Source: Cladopsammia gracilis
Lineage: Eukaryota > Cnidaria > Anthozoa > Scleractinia > Dendrophylliidae
NCBI GenBank assembly: GCA_022457155.1
Contig: JAJGOT010000201.1
Coordinates: forward strand, 1,321,001-1,385,000
DNA: 64,000 nucleotides
Direction: 5' to 3'
The notes under the pieces: generated by a model
What the model was told of the DNA's origin: nothing
The model's database searches: none
Seen by the model: only the letters and a program-made list of their open reading frames with translations
In this document: piece by piece, positions 1 to 11,478 of the stretch
Layout of the letters: each line of letters begins with the position of its first letter
Position numbering within the stretch: position 1 is the first letter of the stretch
Made by a program: the position numbers and the translations under genes

Positions 1-99
1 ATGGCGACTCGCCGATCATCTTCTCCTCGTGAAACTTCATTCGCAGCACTCCAAAAAGAAGTACTCTTAATTAAGTGAATTTCGCAAACCAAAAGCACA

Positions 100-455
100 T
101 TTGCACTCATATTAAGTGTTTTTTGCACACCTTTAAGTGCAATTATTTGGCAGTAAGTATCTATTCCCTAAACCAAGTATTGATATCCTTAAAAAAAGTT
201 GAATACCCTAAAAATAGGAAAGCACTCTTTATTAAGAAATATTATCTAACTGAAGTGTGCATTTACACTTATTTGTACCACCGGGTATCTAAATTTGCAC
301 TGATATTAAGTGTTTTGCACACCTTTAAGTGTAATTAATTGCTAGTAAGTTGCCTTACCCTAAACCAAGTGTTGATACCCCTAAAAAAAATTTAATACCC
401 TGAAAATAGGAAATCACTCTTTATTAAGAAATGTTATCAAACTTAAGTGTACAAT
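100..455. repeat. Two tandem copies of an AT-rich ~190-bp unit
   Basis: Two diverged copies of one unit follow each other. Each runs from a TTTGCACT..ATATTAAGTG motif through CACACCTTTAAGTG, CCCTAAACCAAGT and GCACTCTTTATTAAGAAAT (one base differs in the second copy). The copies begin near 100 and 292. No coding potential is seen. Confidence 0.6.
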
Positions 456-1290
456 CGCTCATGTCAACAGCATCAGATCATATGTAAAAAAAGGAAAAAC
501 AACTGTTTGCAACATTTGTGCAAGGTTATTTTACATTAAAAAGACAAACAAATGACAAGTATTGACTTTCAAGCTCCTACCGTCCAACAACAACTTCCAC
601 TCAATTTAGTCTATAGCAATCCACCGTAGGAAAAAAGATGGCGGCTGTTCATTTTACCACAATACCTTGCGGACCTAACACAGCACATGAGGCACAAAGA
701 AAGCCAAATTTTTACAGTATTTGTTCCAGTACTACGGACAATGTTTAGACTAGGTTTGAAGATTTCATAACTTTTCTTTACATTTTTATGAACGTTAAGG
801 TTTTTGTGCGCTAAGAATTATGGGTAAATGTACCAGTCGCCATCTTTTTTCCTACCGAGGATTGCATGGTCAAACATTATCTAACATGGGGGTTCTAACC
901 ATTCTAACATTGGAAAATCAACAATTAAATGTTCAACTTCAAATTTAACCTTTATGTCATGGTATATAAACGGGTTCAAATAACTTTTCACTGGAAAGTG
1001 TTCAAAGACTAACCCTTTGAGCCCCAATATCAACACATAAATTCTCTTTACTGGTCTTCATGCACACATTTCCTATGGTAAGTAAATGACAATGTGTGTC
1101 AACATCAAGACAGTTAATACTGATATTCAGTGATCATGCAGTGATGATGAGAGGATAAATTATAGAAGCTGGTCTTCATTGGGGCTTAAGGGGTTGGGTT
1201 CCATTAATTATCTAACTCAGTCTTTGAAATCTGAAATGTCACACTTAAGCTTGATATAACTACTTCCATTAAAGGATTACACAGGTAATG
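456..1290. other. No gene seen
   Basis: AT-rich sequence without a credible exon. A small inverted match (GCAATCC.CCGTAGGAAAAAAGATGGCG near 617-642 against its complement near 842-868) suggests a MITE of about 250 bp at roughly 615-868. Confidence 0.4.
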
Positions 1291-1301
1291 GTGTATGCGT
1301 A

Positions 1302-3100
1302 TTAAAGCAGCATATCTGGTGTAACTGAAACTATTGCTGATGCCTGAGGGCGCACTTCATAAGCTTGTAGTGACTCACTAAAACCTACTGTCTCCAAAAA
1401 TATTATGTCAAAGACAATGAGAGACATATTAAGTTCCCATAAGGCACATAGTTTCCCAAACAATGGGTACTCTTCATCATTAAATTTTACCACCAAATTG
1501 CATTCATCAATCATATATTTTGTTCCGTGGAGTGTTAACCATTAAAAGCTTCAATGTTGTTAATGCTATTTATGTCAATTGAAGGGTTTGATTCAATCCT
1601 TTGCTTAACTCTGTACAGCTCGTCTCCTTGGATATGCCGCAGAGGTCCATACGTATTTTCCTTGAGAATGGTATTTGCACTTCAATTTATAGCAGCAAGT
1701 TTTTGGTGATGACGGGATAAAGAGAGGCACATGTTTTTAAAGTTCATTATTCTCTTGAGTCGTTTAAAATATCTGTGTTTTGCTTCAAAGCACATTTCCC
1801 ATAAATTAATAAGGGGACCCAGAAGAAGAATAACTTTGGGGAAATGGATCAAATAGTGTTGTTTGGGAGTAAATGGCTGGTCTGGGAACAGCTCTCGGAA
1901 GAGTTTCAAATAACATTTAACAGCATCTTTACGTTTTGCAACTGTTTCAAGACTAATGACTGAAGCAAAAGAAATATTAGTTGTCACTCAATGAAGTATA
2001 AATTTCCCAGAAATCATTGTTAAGGTTGACGCCTTTTCCAGCTATGAATGGAAAAATACGAAAGAAAAATGTGATGTGGGGTTAAGAGTTGAAGATCCAT
2101 GGAGATCTGATTGCCGTATAAAATTGGGCTTGTCTTTCTCGTCCACATATTTAAAATTCTTAATGTTATTGTTGATCTCCGCAAGAGTTGTCTGTTTAGT
2201 TTGTATAAAGTGATTTATCAATGCTTTCAATGTAAGGGGAATAAAACCCTCTAATAAAACATGCATCACATCAGGCGGTGTTTGTGTAAATATATCAAAA
2301 TGGGGAAATTCACAAAGGATGCTCTTCTGGTTTATACCATAGGCAGTTCTATAATGATCCTTTAATGTTTGAGGTGCATTGTTAATCACATTGCACTGCT
2401 GAATATGCTGATCTTTTGTCCTTGGATCAAAGTCTTCCTCAGAAAATTTGTCCTGCATAGAATCAAAATCTGCATTGCAAAATCTGCATTTTCTAAATGC
2501 ACCACCCACCGATTCCTTCAAGCCCATTGTTTGGTGTGCTGCCGGGTTGTCAGCAACATAGGCCACCAAAGCTGCATTGATGTGAATCATGTTTCCATTC
2601 TTTAAATGAATTGTGTGCCCCCCTGCTATACTAAGTGTCTGTACATCCTTCAGTAAAGGTCGAAGAACAACATCAAAACCATATTGTGCTACATCTTCTG
2701 TTTTTATCACTGCATAGAGATTAATTGCATCCAAAGCACTTCGATACACTTTAGGCAAGTTACCAATAACATAATAAAACATAAGAAGTTTGTGTTTTTT
2801 CATTCTAGTTCCCACTGCGTTACATAACTCTATCTCGTCGCTATAGAGAATTATTTCAAGCGTACTATCACAACCATTTCCTGAAAACAAAGGATGGTTT
2901 GTCAGGAGTGCACCATCCCGAAGATATTCAAATTTACCATCGGAGCGCTTGCATTGCCATTCCATCAATGCCTTTCACAAATCTTCACCCGACAACATGG
3001 ATACTAAATTTTGGATAAGGGGAATAACTGCTGTCTTCCTCTACATCCTCTTGTTGTACTGGAAAGTGTTGTCCCAAGTGTTGTTTCCACAGGCTCCTGA
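1302..3100 (-). pseudogene. Degenerate CACTA/EnSpm-type (tnp2-like) transposase
   Basis: Reading down the minus strand, one ancient coding region can be followed through several frames. A segment with PLIQNLVSML has an in-frame stop just before KALMEWQCK. It is followed by about 300 residues with YSDEIELCN, a CRFC knuckle and the landmark DVMHVLLEG (2968-2042). After a frameshift comes RIFPFIAGKGVNLNND, after another LTPKQHYLIHFP-like text (1987-1682), then a Gly-Asp block near 1660-1530, and finally WLTLHGTKYMIDECN to the end at 1302. DxMHxxLEG and PKQHYLIHFP are characteristic of animal CACTA/EnSpm transposases. At least four frame disruptions and one stop show it is dead. No terminal repeats were found, so the element limits are unknown. 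Confidence 0.7.
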
Positions 3101-3129
3101 GGTAAACAAAAAAAAATATTCAATCTTCT

Positions 3130-3609
3130 AATACCATTAGGACTAGTATCCCGTTAAGGTAGTTATTTTATACTGTTTCTATATTTTAATTGTTTTATAT
3201 TTTCATATTTTAAATTTTTATAAAGTGTATGGTATGTTTTAGTTAGGTTTTAATATTGTAGCTGAAAAGCCTTCATAAGGAGTAACAATAAAGTATGCAT
3301 GTATGTGTGTAATAGTAAAGAATATTACTTTGGGCTACACCCACCCACCCCACCCAGCAAATAGATATTCGGCAGTTTTAGCACTCTTTTATGACTTGAC
3401 TATGACTCAAGTCTTTGCATGTATAGTAAGTAAATAGCAATAAAACCGAGGAACCTTGAAACATGATAATTTGCTCATTTTATGAAGGGTAATCATGTGA
3501 CTGTTGTGCAGTGTACTGTAACTGAAGTTATACAAATCTCTTTCATGAAAGCAAAAACATGGGATGTTGTAAAAAGGTTATTTCAATTATTTCTGGCAAT
3601 TACATACCA
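3130..3609. other. No gene seen
   Basis: AT-rich DNA. The stretch around 3180-3310, ending in AGGAGTAACAATAAAGTATGCATGTATGTGTGT, looks like a retroelement 3' tail with a TATG-type microsatellite. This is weak evidence. Confidence 0.3.
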
Positions 3610-3936
3610 CAACATCGAAGTGCTTTTTGAGGAACTGATTTCTAAGCCAGTCACTGTGACAGTCCTGAAATAAGTCATCATCAGTCAAATCGAAACAGTC
3701 ACTCAAGTCACAATCTTCTGGAATAATGTTTGCAAGCCGCCTGTTGACTTTGTTTCAGCCATGTTTCGATCGGCGTGTGGATAAAACCTGGAGCAATCCC
3801 TTAATAGACGAGAAACCGTCTCCAGAAGATCCGTTGTGGGAGAACTGTAAGAACTAGTTGACAAGATACATATCACTACAAGAGCTAGAGAGGAAGCCAT
3901 GTTTGCATCGCGAAAGGCACTTTTCATTGCCACCAT
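3610..3936 (-). pseudogene. Possible exon fragment inside the 1302-bp repeat
   Basis: Minus-strand text near 3936-3703 starts MVAMKSAFRD and contains a hydrophobic stretch ALVVICIL. An overlapping frame from about 3745 to 3615 reads NIIPEDCDLSDCFDLTDDDL and then DWLRNQFLKKHFDV, and meets a good donor-like site (GTATGT) at its end. The same arrangement recurs at 5238-4912. It looks like the start of a spliced transposon or host gene. I do not recognise the family, and the two frames are not joined by an obvious intron. Confidence 0.3.
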
Positions 3937-4460
3937 ACATAGAGGCTATTCCGTTAGAGGCACTTTTCGTGCCAGCTTATACCAAGTCTGATTTCTGAAC
4001 CCCGCGTATACGCACACTTTCTGTACGCGTATACGTGGGCTTTGACAGGTACCCATATATACGGTTTTTAGCACCGCGTATAGACGTGCATTTGATTTTG
4101 CACATATACGCGTATTAAATACGCGTATATACGCGATATAAATGGTTGTATATGGGACATAGCGATTATAAACGATTATACGCGGCAAAAAAGCCCACGT
4201 ACACGATGTCATAATTTTGAAACGGATGGCCAACCATAGATGAGAGGCGGCTGTATTCGCAGGCTAAACCACAACAGACGGAGACAAACAATTGGTGAAC
4301 GAATCAGAACTCGAAGCAGGCGCCAAGCGCGGGAAAACACGCACAGGAAAGTTCGAAGGAAAGTCACAATTGGTTTTGGTTACTCGTAGAGAGCTAGGTA
4401 GATACATCACTTTGGTCTTCTTTACCCTTCCTAGTAAACATTGACGTAATATATAATACA

Positions 4461-4566
4461 CAGTGTTTCATCAGATTTCCAAACACCGCGAAGTGGGTTG
4501 AAAAACGAGGCGCTGCCGAGTTTTTTGAACCCACTTCAAGGTGTTTGGAAATCTGATGAAATACTG
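4461..4566. repeat. Hairpin (foldback) of ~45-bp arms
   Basis: CAGTGTTTCATCAGATTTCC at the left is matched by its complement at the right, with a short loop containing GAGGCGCTGCCGAG. It recurs at 5763-5868 through the duplication. A related piece is visible near 15335-15360. Confidence 0.8.
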
Positions 4567-4911
4567 TATCGGATGTTTGATATTACTTCTCAAACAAAAT
4601 GATTTTAGAACGAGAAATTAAGGATGCAAAAATGAGGAATGTTTCAACTGATTTCCAAGCGCTCATTAAACATTAATTTCCTTTGTATTTTCGTCATGAA
4701 TTATTAATGAATTTGAAAAGTATATTTCTTTTATCTTGAGATTATCAGGATTATATGCGAGCTCTTCTATGTTGAATGCACGAAATAAAGGCCCGGCCAA
4801 ACGAACGTAACATTTCAACGCAACATCTTGCAACATTGTTGCGCGCAACTTGTTAACACGCGTTTGGCCACCCTGTTGCAACATGTTGCAACATGTTGGA
4901 TGATGTTGGAT

Positions 4912-6213
4912 CAACATCGAAGTGCTTTTTGAGGAACTGATTTCTAAGCCAGTCACTGTGACAGTCCTGAAATAAGTCATCATCAGTCAAATCGAAACAG
5001 TCACTCAAGTCACAATCTTCTGGAATAATGTTTGCAAGCCGCCTGTTGACTTTGTTTCAGCCATGTTTCGATCGGCGTGTGGATAAAACCTGGAGCAATC
5101 CCTTAATAGACGAGAAACCGTCTCCAGAAGATCCGTTGTGGGAGAACTGTAAGAACTAGTTGACAAGATACATATCACTACAAGAGCTAGAGAGGAAGCC
5201 ATGTTTGCATCGCGAAAGGCACTTTTCATTGCCACCATACATAGAGGCTATTCCGTTAGAGGCACTTTTCGTGCCAGCTTATACCAAGTCTGATTTCTGA
5301 ACCCCGCGTATACGCACACTTTCTGTACGCGTATACGTGGGCTTTGACAGGTACCCATATATACGGTTTTTAGCACCGCGTATAGACGTGCATTTGATTT
5401 TGCACATATACGCGTATTAAATACGCGTATATACGCGATATAAATGGTTGTATATGGGACATAGCGATTATAAACGATTATACGCGGCAAAAAAGCCCAC
5501 GTACACGATGTCATAATTTTGAAACGGATGGCCAACCATAGATGAGAGGCGGCTGTATTCGCAGGCTAAACCACAACAGACGGAGACAAACAATTGGTGA
5601 ACGAATCAGAACTCGAAGCAGGCGCCAAGCGCGGGAAAACACGCACAGGAAAGTTCGAAGGAAAGTCACAATTGGTTTTGGTTACTCGTAGAGAGCTAGG
5701 TAGATACATCACTTTGGTCTTCTTTACCCTTCCTAGTAAACATTGACGTAATATATAATACACAGTGTTTCATCAGATTTCCAAACACCGCGAAGTGGGT
5801 TGAAAAACGAGGCGCTGCCGAGTTTTTTGAACCCACTTCAAGGTGTTTGGAAATCTGATGAAATACTGTATCGGATGTTTGATATTACTTCTCAAACAAA
5901 ATGATTTTAGAACGAGAAATTAAGGATGCAAAAATGAGGAATGTTTCAACTGATTTCCAAGCGCTCATTAAACATTAATTTCCTTTGTATTTTCGTCATG
6001 AATTATTAATGAATTTGAAAAGTATATTTCTTTTATCTTGAGATTATCAGGATTATATGCGAGCTCTTCTATGTTGAATGCACGAAATAAAGGCCCGGCC
6101 AAACGAACGTAACATTTCAACGCAACATCTTGCAACATTGTTGCGCGCAACTTGTTAACACGCGTTTGGCCACCCTGTTGCAACATGTTGCAACATGTTG
6201 GATGATGTTGGAT
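4912..6213. repeat. 1302-bp tandem duplication, copy 2
   Basis: Second copy, essentially identical to 3610-4911. Its end runs without interruption into the centre and right arm of the MITE at 6093-6355, so this copy keeps the original downstream junction. Near identity implies a very recent event or an assembly duplication. Confidence 0.92.
5763..5868. repeat. Hairpin, second copy
   Basis: Same foldback as 4461-4566, carried by the second copy of the 1302-bp duplication. Confidence 0.8.
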
Positions 6214-6355
6214 CAAATTTGACTGTTTTCAAACTTGATCCAACACCATCCAACATGTTGCAACATGTTGCGCGCGTTTGGCCATCTCCTTCGCAACACG
6301 ATCCAACAATGTTTCAAGATGTTGCGTCGAAATGTTGCGTTCGTTTGGCCGGGAC
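6093..6355. mobile_element. Palindromic MITE with GCCCGGCCAAACGAACG ends
   Basis: Two arms of about 120 bp are near-perfect reverse complements, built of CAACATGTTGCAACATGTTGG-type words and ending GCCCGGCCAAACGAACG. The left arm alone is also present at 4791-4911 because the tandem duplication broke inside the element. No coding capacity, and the target duplication is unclear. Confidence 0.85.
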
Positions 6356-7359
6356 TTAAGTTTCCACATTGACACACTCACAAACAGCCTGTCATGATGT
6401 TTAAAAAAGCCAGTTCTGCAAAGTGCAGTGAAATTGACGTAAGCCCCGGTACGATGCGATTGGTACCTTTCAAATTGGCACATTTTTTGTTAAGCCTTGT
6501 GGCAACTATAAAATAAAATTTCGTGACCCAGTTTCACAGTCTTGATGCCACATTTCCTGGCTTTTCTGAACTTAAAAAAAATGTTTTTCCTTGACGTTTT
6601 TCTGACCGTGGCAACCCTGTAGTAAATGTTAAATGTCCACATGAAATGGCAACAATGACAACAATAACCCATCAAACTTAGATTGGGGATACGGGAGGTC
6701 CAAAATATTGTGGGTGTTTTTAGCATCAATAAATGAATTGGCAAGAATTTCGTAGCACCCTATTTGGGGTACGCGCTCTTTATTTTCGTTCTCAATCCCC
6801 GTGTTTAGTGTTTTTTAGGCTTTTATACTTCTGTTTTTCTGCTGGAAAGCTTTCTTAACTTAGCTTCGAGGAAAGCAGAATTTTTCTGGGTAGCAATTTT
6901 TATGTATTCTGCAAAGAAAATTTCCTTGTTTTTTTTTTTATAGAACTGTGACAAAATTGAACTCATCATCCTCGTTTAGGTATGAATTCTGAGAACTTTC
7001 CTCGCTGCATCTGATGCTTTAAATTTTGGAAAGATGCCGTGTCGTAAAAGTTGATGACGGCAGAACTAGAAAAGTGTATAACCCTCTGGATGTACTGGAA
7101 TAAGTCAGTCACATATATACGTACATATATTTCCACAAACATGTTTTATTGCCCTTCTAGGAAAGGCCTTTTCAATAACAATAATAACGTCCATCAATGT
7201 CTTACTTTGAAAACAAGTTTAAAAATAAAATTAAACATACAAACTTTCCGGCAGCACACAATTTAGTTATTACTACTATTAAACTTTTTAAAAGCTTGAG
7301 ACTTTACCAATTAGTATAAATAGGAACGTATGCAATAGGTTATACATCAATGTGCCTTA
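6356..7359. other. No gene seen
   Basis: AT-rich spacer with homopolymer T runs (6931-6942). No exon with a plausible splice context or domain was found. Confidence 0.4.
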
Positions 7360-8485
7360 AATAGAGCAGTTTTCAATTAAGTGTCGTAAGACCAAAACCA
7401 AAGTAATTACTCTGACCAACCACAGCAGTCGTAAACAATAATAATAATAATAACAGCATTTATTTAAACACGATAAAAATGCAGCAAAAGCTGATGTGGT
7501 CGTGTACAAACAATAAAACTAAAATTTCCTAACTAATTACAATTAATAAGACAATATAAGAATTCTACGTATTTATAACAATAAAATTTCAAAGCACATC
7601 ATTATAATATATGTGGCTTAAAAATACACTTAAGTGACTTTTTAAAAGCATCAACATCTTGAATTGATCTCATCTGATTTTCCAGAGCATTCCACCGAAT
7701 AATTGACTTATATGAGCATGATTTCTTGACCATATCGGTCTTGGGTCTGGGTAACTTAAAGGTCATTTTCCTCCTAAGGTCGTAACTACTTACATACTTT
7801 TCAAAAAGACAGTTCATAGGACATGGTAAAAGGTGATAATAAGCTTGATACGCAAAAATTAATAATCGTTTCTCATACATAGTCTCTACGGTATTCCATT
7901 TTACTGTGGCAAGAGCTTCTTTGCTTGGCGTACACCAATCCAAGTTAAATATTATTTTTGCCGCTCTGACATGTATAGATTCTAAGCTTGAGAAAAGCAC
8001 TTGACCACAAGAGCCCCAGACTAACATACCATACGTGACGGAGGGCAAAACAACCCTAAACTAGAAATCAATTCTGGCCTGTCTAGGCAGAAAATACAAG
8101 GATTTCAGTAAGTTCAACTTCTAAGTAAACGACTTCACCAGATCCGATACATGATGATCCCATTTAAGAGCATTGTCTATTTGGACACCTAGGCACCTAG
8201 AAGAAACAACCTCTTCAATAACACAATCACCCATCCTAATAGCTTGTTTAAAACGATGAACAATGAACCAATCAATCAATCAACCAATCAGAGCTCGAAG
8301 CAATTACATGTCGGCGGCGCCAAGCGCGGGAAAACGCGTGCGAGCAAGTCACGATTGGTTTTTGTTTTACTTCTGATTGGTCGAGAAAGGGGCGCGAGAT
8401 TTTTTAGCCAATCACAAAGCGTAGCAATGCAAAACCAAAGCAATTGTGTAATTACTTTCGACACTCAATTGAAAACTGCTCTATT
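7360..8485. mobile_element. MITE split by a LINE insertion
   Basis: AATAGAGCAGTTTTCAATT at 7360 is matched by its complement AATTGAAAACTGCTCTATT ending at 8485. Inside the right half is GAGCTCGAAGCA followed by GGCGCCAAGCGCGGGAAAA flanked by TGATTGG/CCAATCA words. The centre (about 7438-8240) is a LINE fragment in minus orientation, so the LINE landed in a pre-existing MITE. A degenerate relative of the core lies at 4279-4400 and 5581-5702. Confidence 0.8.
7438..8240 (-). pseudogene. Non-LTR (CR1/Jockey-like) reverse transcriptase 3' fragment
   Basis: The minus strand encodes the C-terminal part of a LINE reverse transcriptase. Near 8235-8150 it reads SSRCLGVQIDNALKWDHHV, and after internal stops near 8120 and 8060 it continues as an open stretch (8048-7602) with YGMLVWGSC, IHVRAAKIIFNLDWCTP, KWNTVETMYEKRLL and a final SLKCIF. 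This is the order expected of the RT thumb and tail in animal LINEs. After the stop the element ends in a TTATTATT-type microsatellite (7438-7452), as LINE 3' ends often do. It is 5'-truncated and carries at least two stops. Confidence 0.82.
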
Positions 8486-8689
8486 AGACTAAGGTAAATT
8501 TCGAAAAAACATGAAATTGAAGCTCCTTGATGCTTTATATCATGATGATAGTTAGAGGGATGTTACTCATATAAGATATTTCATGAAGTTACCTCAATAA
8601 TTTGTTGTAAATACCTCAGGTAGTAATATAGATTAGTGTAATAAATTATCGTACTTAAAATTTATGTGTAACTATAGCGAAATGTATTA

Positions 8690-8858
8690 GACAGTGTTTT
8701 TTTTTCTGCCTGTAATTTTCTTAGTTTTCTTTTTGTAAGAAGTGTTATTGCTTTGCCTTGCCCCGCCTTAATTAGCTTCGTAGCTATTTGCGGGACAATC
8801 AATATTGTTTCTATTTTTTAAAATTACTGTCAATAAATTGTTGTTGTTGTTGTTGTTG
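8690..8858 (+). mobile_element. LINE-like 3' tail ending in (TTG)n
   Basis: A short stretch ends in TTACTGTCAATAAATTG and then a TTG microsatellite (8838-8858), resembling a plus-strand non-LTR 3' end. No coding part remains. Confidence 0.35.
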
Positions 8859-9370
8859 GCAAAATGGCCACCGTAAAGATATTCGATGTTCATTTCTTTA
8901 TTTCAATAGATATTATTGTGGTATTTCCAGTTAACGTTCTACAGTCTTTTGTTATGGGACAGTCCTTGCAAGACCGTTTGATGCGCGTAATAGTGCTCGC
9001 GAGACTTCTTTTTAACCCGTGAACACGCGCATGCGTAATGAACGGGTTATCGGCAACGGAGACAGATAGGCAAATGAGTCACTCGCTCAATTGCTCACTC
9101 GCTCCTTCTATCAGCTGTAAACTTGGTGACGTAATTAATGCTTTCTTACGAATGCGTTTCTTAACAAGAACAGCGTGAATCCAGGGATAACGTTAACAAT
9201 AACTAATTTGTGGTAAACGAATATAAACAACAATAAGATTAAAGATGTTTCGCATTTGGAGTCTTTAATGCGACATTAAATCGATCTATAAGGATTTTCT
9301 AATCGAAACACGCGTTTTGATGCGTATCTACCTTTAAATAACAAAATTTAGTCTCCAATGAGCGTATGTT

Positions 9371-9436
9371 CCTCGATGGCCTCGTGGGCTAAGGCGCCGG
9401 ATTTGCACCCGGAGGCCCGGGTTTAATTCACGCCAG
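9371..9436 (+). repeat. tRNA-like sequence (SINE head or tRNA relic)
   Basis: GATGGCCTCGTGGGCTAAGG resembles a box A region, and CCCGGGTTTAATTCACG about 30 bp on resembles box B. The arms do not fold into a clean cloverleaf and the box B core GTTCGA is changed, so a functional tRNA is unlikely. Confidence 0.4.
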
Positions 9437-9861
9437 TGGCTCTTATTTTTTTTTTCTCGAACTGGACATTATGAAATTGATTTCCTTTTTTTTTTTTTTG
9501 CGTTCGTCAAAAATCCCTACGGTTAATTTTTTTAAAAAATATCGAACCGTGTCAGCGTGAAAAGATAAGCTTACCGAAATGTTGCGTTGCGTGTTAGCAC
9601 TTCTTATTCACGGGTTGGCTCTTAGGAGCCTTTGATTGTACTTTGTATTTTATGTTTCTTTTCGTTTAGCTGTATACTTTTTTTTATATTCAATGTATAT
9701 AACTACTATTTAAAGTTACTAAAATAACACCAACTTCATTATTTTCTGATAAAATTAATAGTTAGCCGGCTCAAATACATAAATCATTACTTTCTTTGTT
9801 CGTATTAAAAAATCTTTTCTCGACATTTTACCCTTTTAGCTCCCCGTTCTTAAAACTCAAA

Positions 9862-10856
9862 CTACTCAAATTCGGAAGGATCAATCTTAACATGGAGAAA
9901 CAACGTGTCATCAACAATGTAGTCCCTTGTCATCAAATTCGCGTGAGATACAAATCTTAATATCCCATGTAATTCATCGCTTTCCTCTACGATGGGCCTG
10001 GAATGAAAGGTCACATCTAAAGAAGACACTACATTTCGCCTACTAGCTAGGCAATAATTTTGATCGATCAAGGTAAAGGTGACCTTCTGATGAAAGGGCC
10101 AAGGCAACATGACGTCGCAAATGCCTTTCATGAGACGAACATAAACTGAAAGATACCTGTGTCTATTTGACTGATCACCATCTGGTTTAATACAAACCCG
10201 TAACTTGTAGCCTTGTTTTCCAGTGAAGAATGGTTCACTAAATATCTCTTTTTTCGTTCCATATTTTGCCTGCTTTAAGATCTCGCTAAAATTATTTATC
10301 TTCCATACAAATGTCGAGCATTCATTTGTTAGTCTCGAGATCGCTTTGTTTTGCGCATCCAATTTAGTTCTGAGAGCAGAATTGGCAGCTGACAAGTCTT
10401 GTACCTGCTTCTGAAGCGACTCCAGCTTCTCTGTTGTTTCTTTTAAATTTTTAAAAGTTAAGTCATTTTTAAAAGTTAAATTTTTAAAAGTTTAATACAA
10501 ACCCGTAACTTGTAGCCTTGTTTTCCAGTGAAGAATGGTTCACTAAATATCTCTTTTTTCGTTCCATATTTTGCCTGCTTTAAGATCTCGCTAAAATTAT
10601 TTATCTTCCATACAAATGTCGAGCATTCATTTGTTAGTCTCGAGATCGCTTTGTTTTGCGCATCCAATTTAGTTCTGAGAGCAGAATTGGCAGCTGACAA
10701 GTCTTGTACCTGCTTCTGAAGCGACTCCAGCTTCTCTGTTGTTTCTTTTAAATTTTTAAAAGTTAAGTCATTTTTAAAAGTTAAATTTTTAAAAGTTAAG
10801 TCAAGATGGAGTGTCGTTGTGCTCTGAAGATGACTTTCAACTTCCTTCCTCTGAAT
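9862..10856 (-). pseudogene. TRAF gene exon 7: coiled coil and MATH, broken by a 305-bp duplication
   Basis: After the acceptor ATTAG|ATTCAG comes IQRKEVESHLQST, a run of LTFKN-type repeats, a coiled coil (KLESLQKQV..RTKLDAQ) and the MATH domain beginning STFVWKINNF. At KLRVCIK the sequence jumps back 305 bp and the frame reads LLKI and stops at 10476. The second pass restores coiled coil and MATH (open from 10395 to the stop at 9862, ending DPSEFE). 995 minus 305 is 690 nt, exactly 230 codons, which shows the unduplicated exon was coding. Confidence 0.85.
10185..10794. repeat. 305-bp direct tandem duplication (10185-10489, 10490-10794)
   Basis: Every base compared recurs 305 bp on. The edges lie in a coding minisatellite of TTTTTAAAAGTTAA units that encode LTFKN, and the junction shares GTT. 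Replication slippage or unequal exchange at the minisatellite is the likely cause. A heterozygous assembly artefact is the alternative. Confidence 0.93.
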
Positions 10857-11478
10857 CTAATGGTACAGAAATAATTCAAAGAAATACATTATTATCTTTA
10901 TTAAACCGTTACACGTGCTCTCGTACACTTTGAACTTAGAAGATGAAAAAACTGCTGCAAAGAACTAAAAATCTCGAGGATAAAGATAGTCCCCATGACA
11001 ATAAATCTTGGACTATGGGAAATTTCATTTATTTAAAACAAAGACAGTATTCTCTATTCGTAACATATGAGCTGAGCGTGTGTAAGTTAAATACCAATCA
11101 CCAGCGCGATTCGCAGTATTCAGTTTTGTATGGTATGGTAATTTTTTTTTTCACTTCAAGAGACATATTCTAAACGGGGCACTAAGACGCTAAGAGGAAG
11201 AGAAAAATAAAGAAAGAGTTTAATCCCCGCCCTTGAAAAGTACGCCTAAAATGTGTTACATGTTAACTGGTTTCACACCACATGATCTACGAGAACGTTG
11301 TTCCGTCGTGCCGCAAAACTGTCAGGATTTGAAGATATGCCTTCTCTATTCGAAATATTTTGCAACTAGCCAATTTTTCCCTATAAATGAATGTGAGTAT
11401 TCTTTTTCACGTCTTAATCACGGTAAGTGCATGAAGTCATAAACGAGTAAACCGTGAACACAAGTATAGCCAAATTAC

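Larger units (their letters stand above)
3610..4911. repeat. 1302-bp tandem duplication, copy 1
   Basis: First copy of a direct tandem duplication of 1302 bp. All landmarks recur exactly 1302 bp downstream, and translations of the two copies are identical wherever compared. The copy ends inside the left arm of a palindromic MITE and is followed directly by the start of copy 2. The junction shares CAA. Confidence 0.92.

Noticed and set aside
10476..10700. Separate short MATH gene next to a second MATH gene
   Set aside because: The two are halves of one exon duplicated by 305 bp. Phase with upstream TRAF exons shows a single gene.
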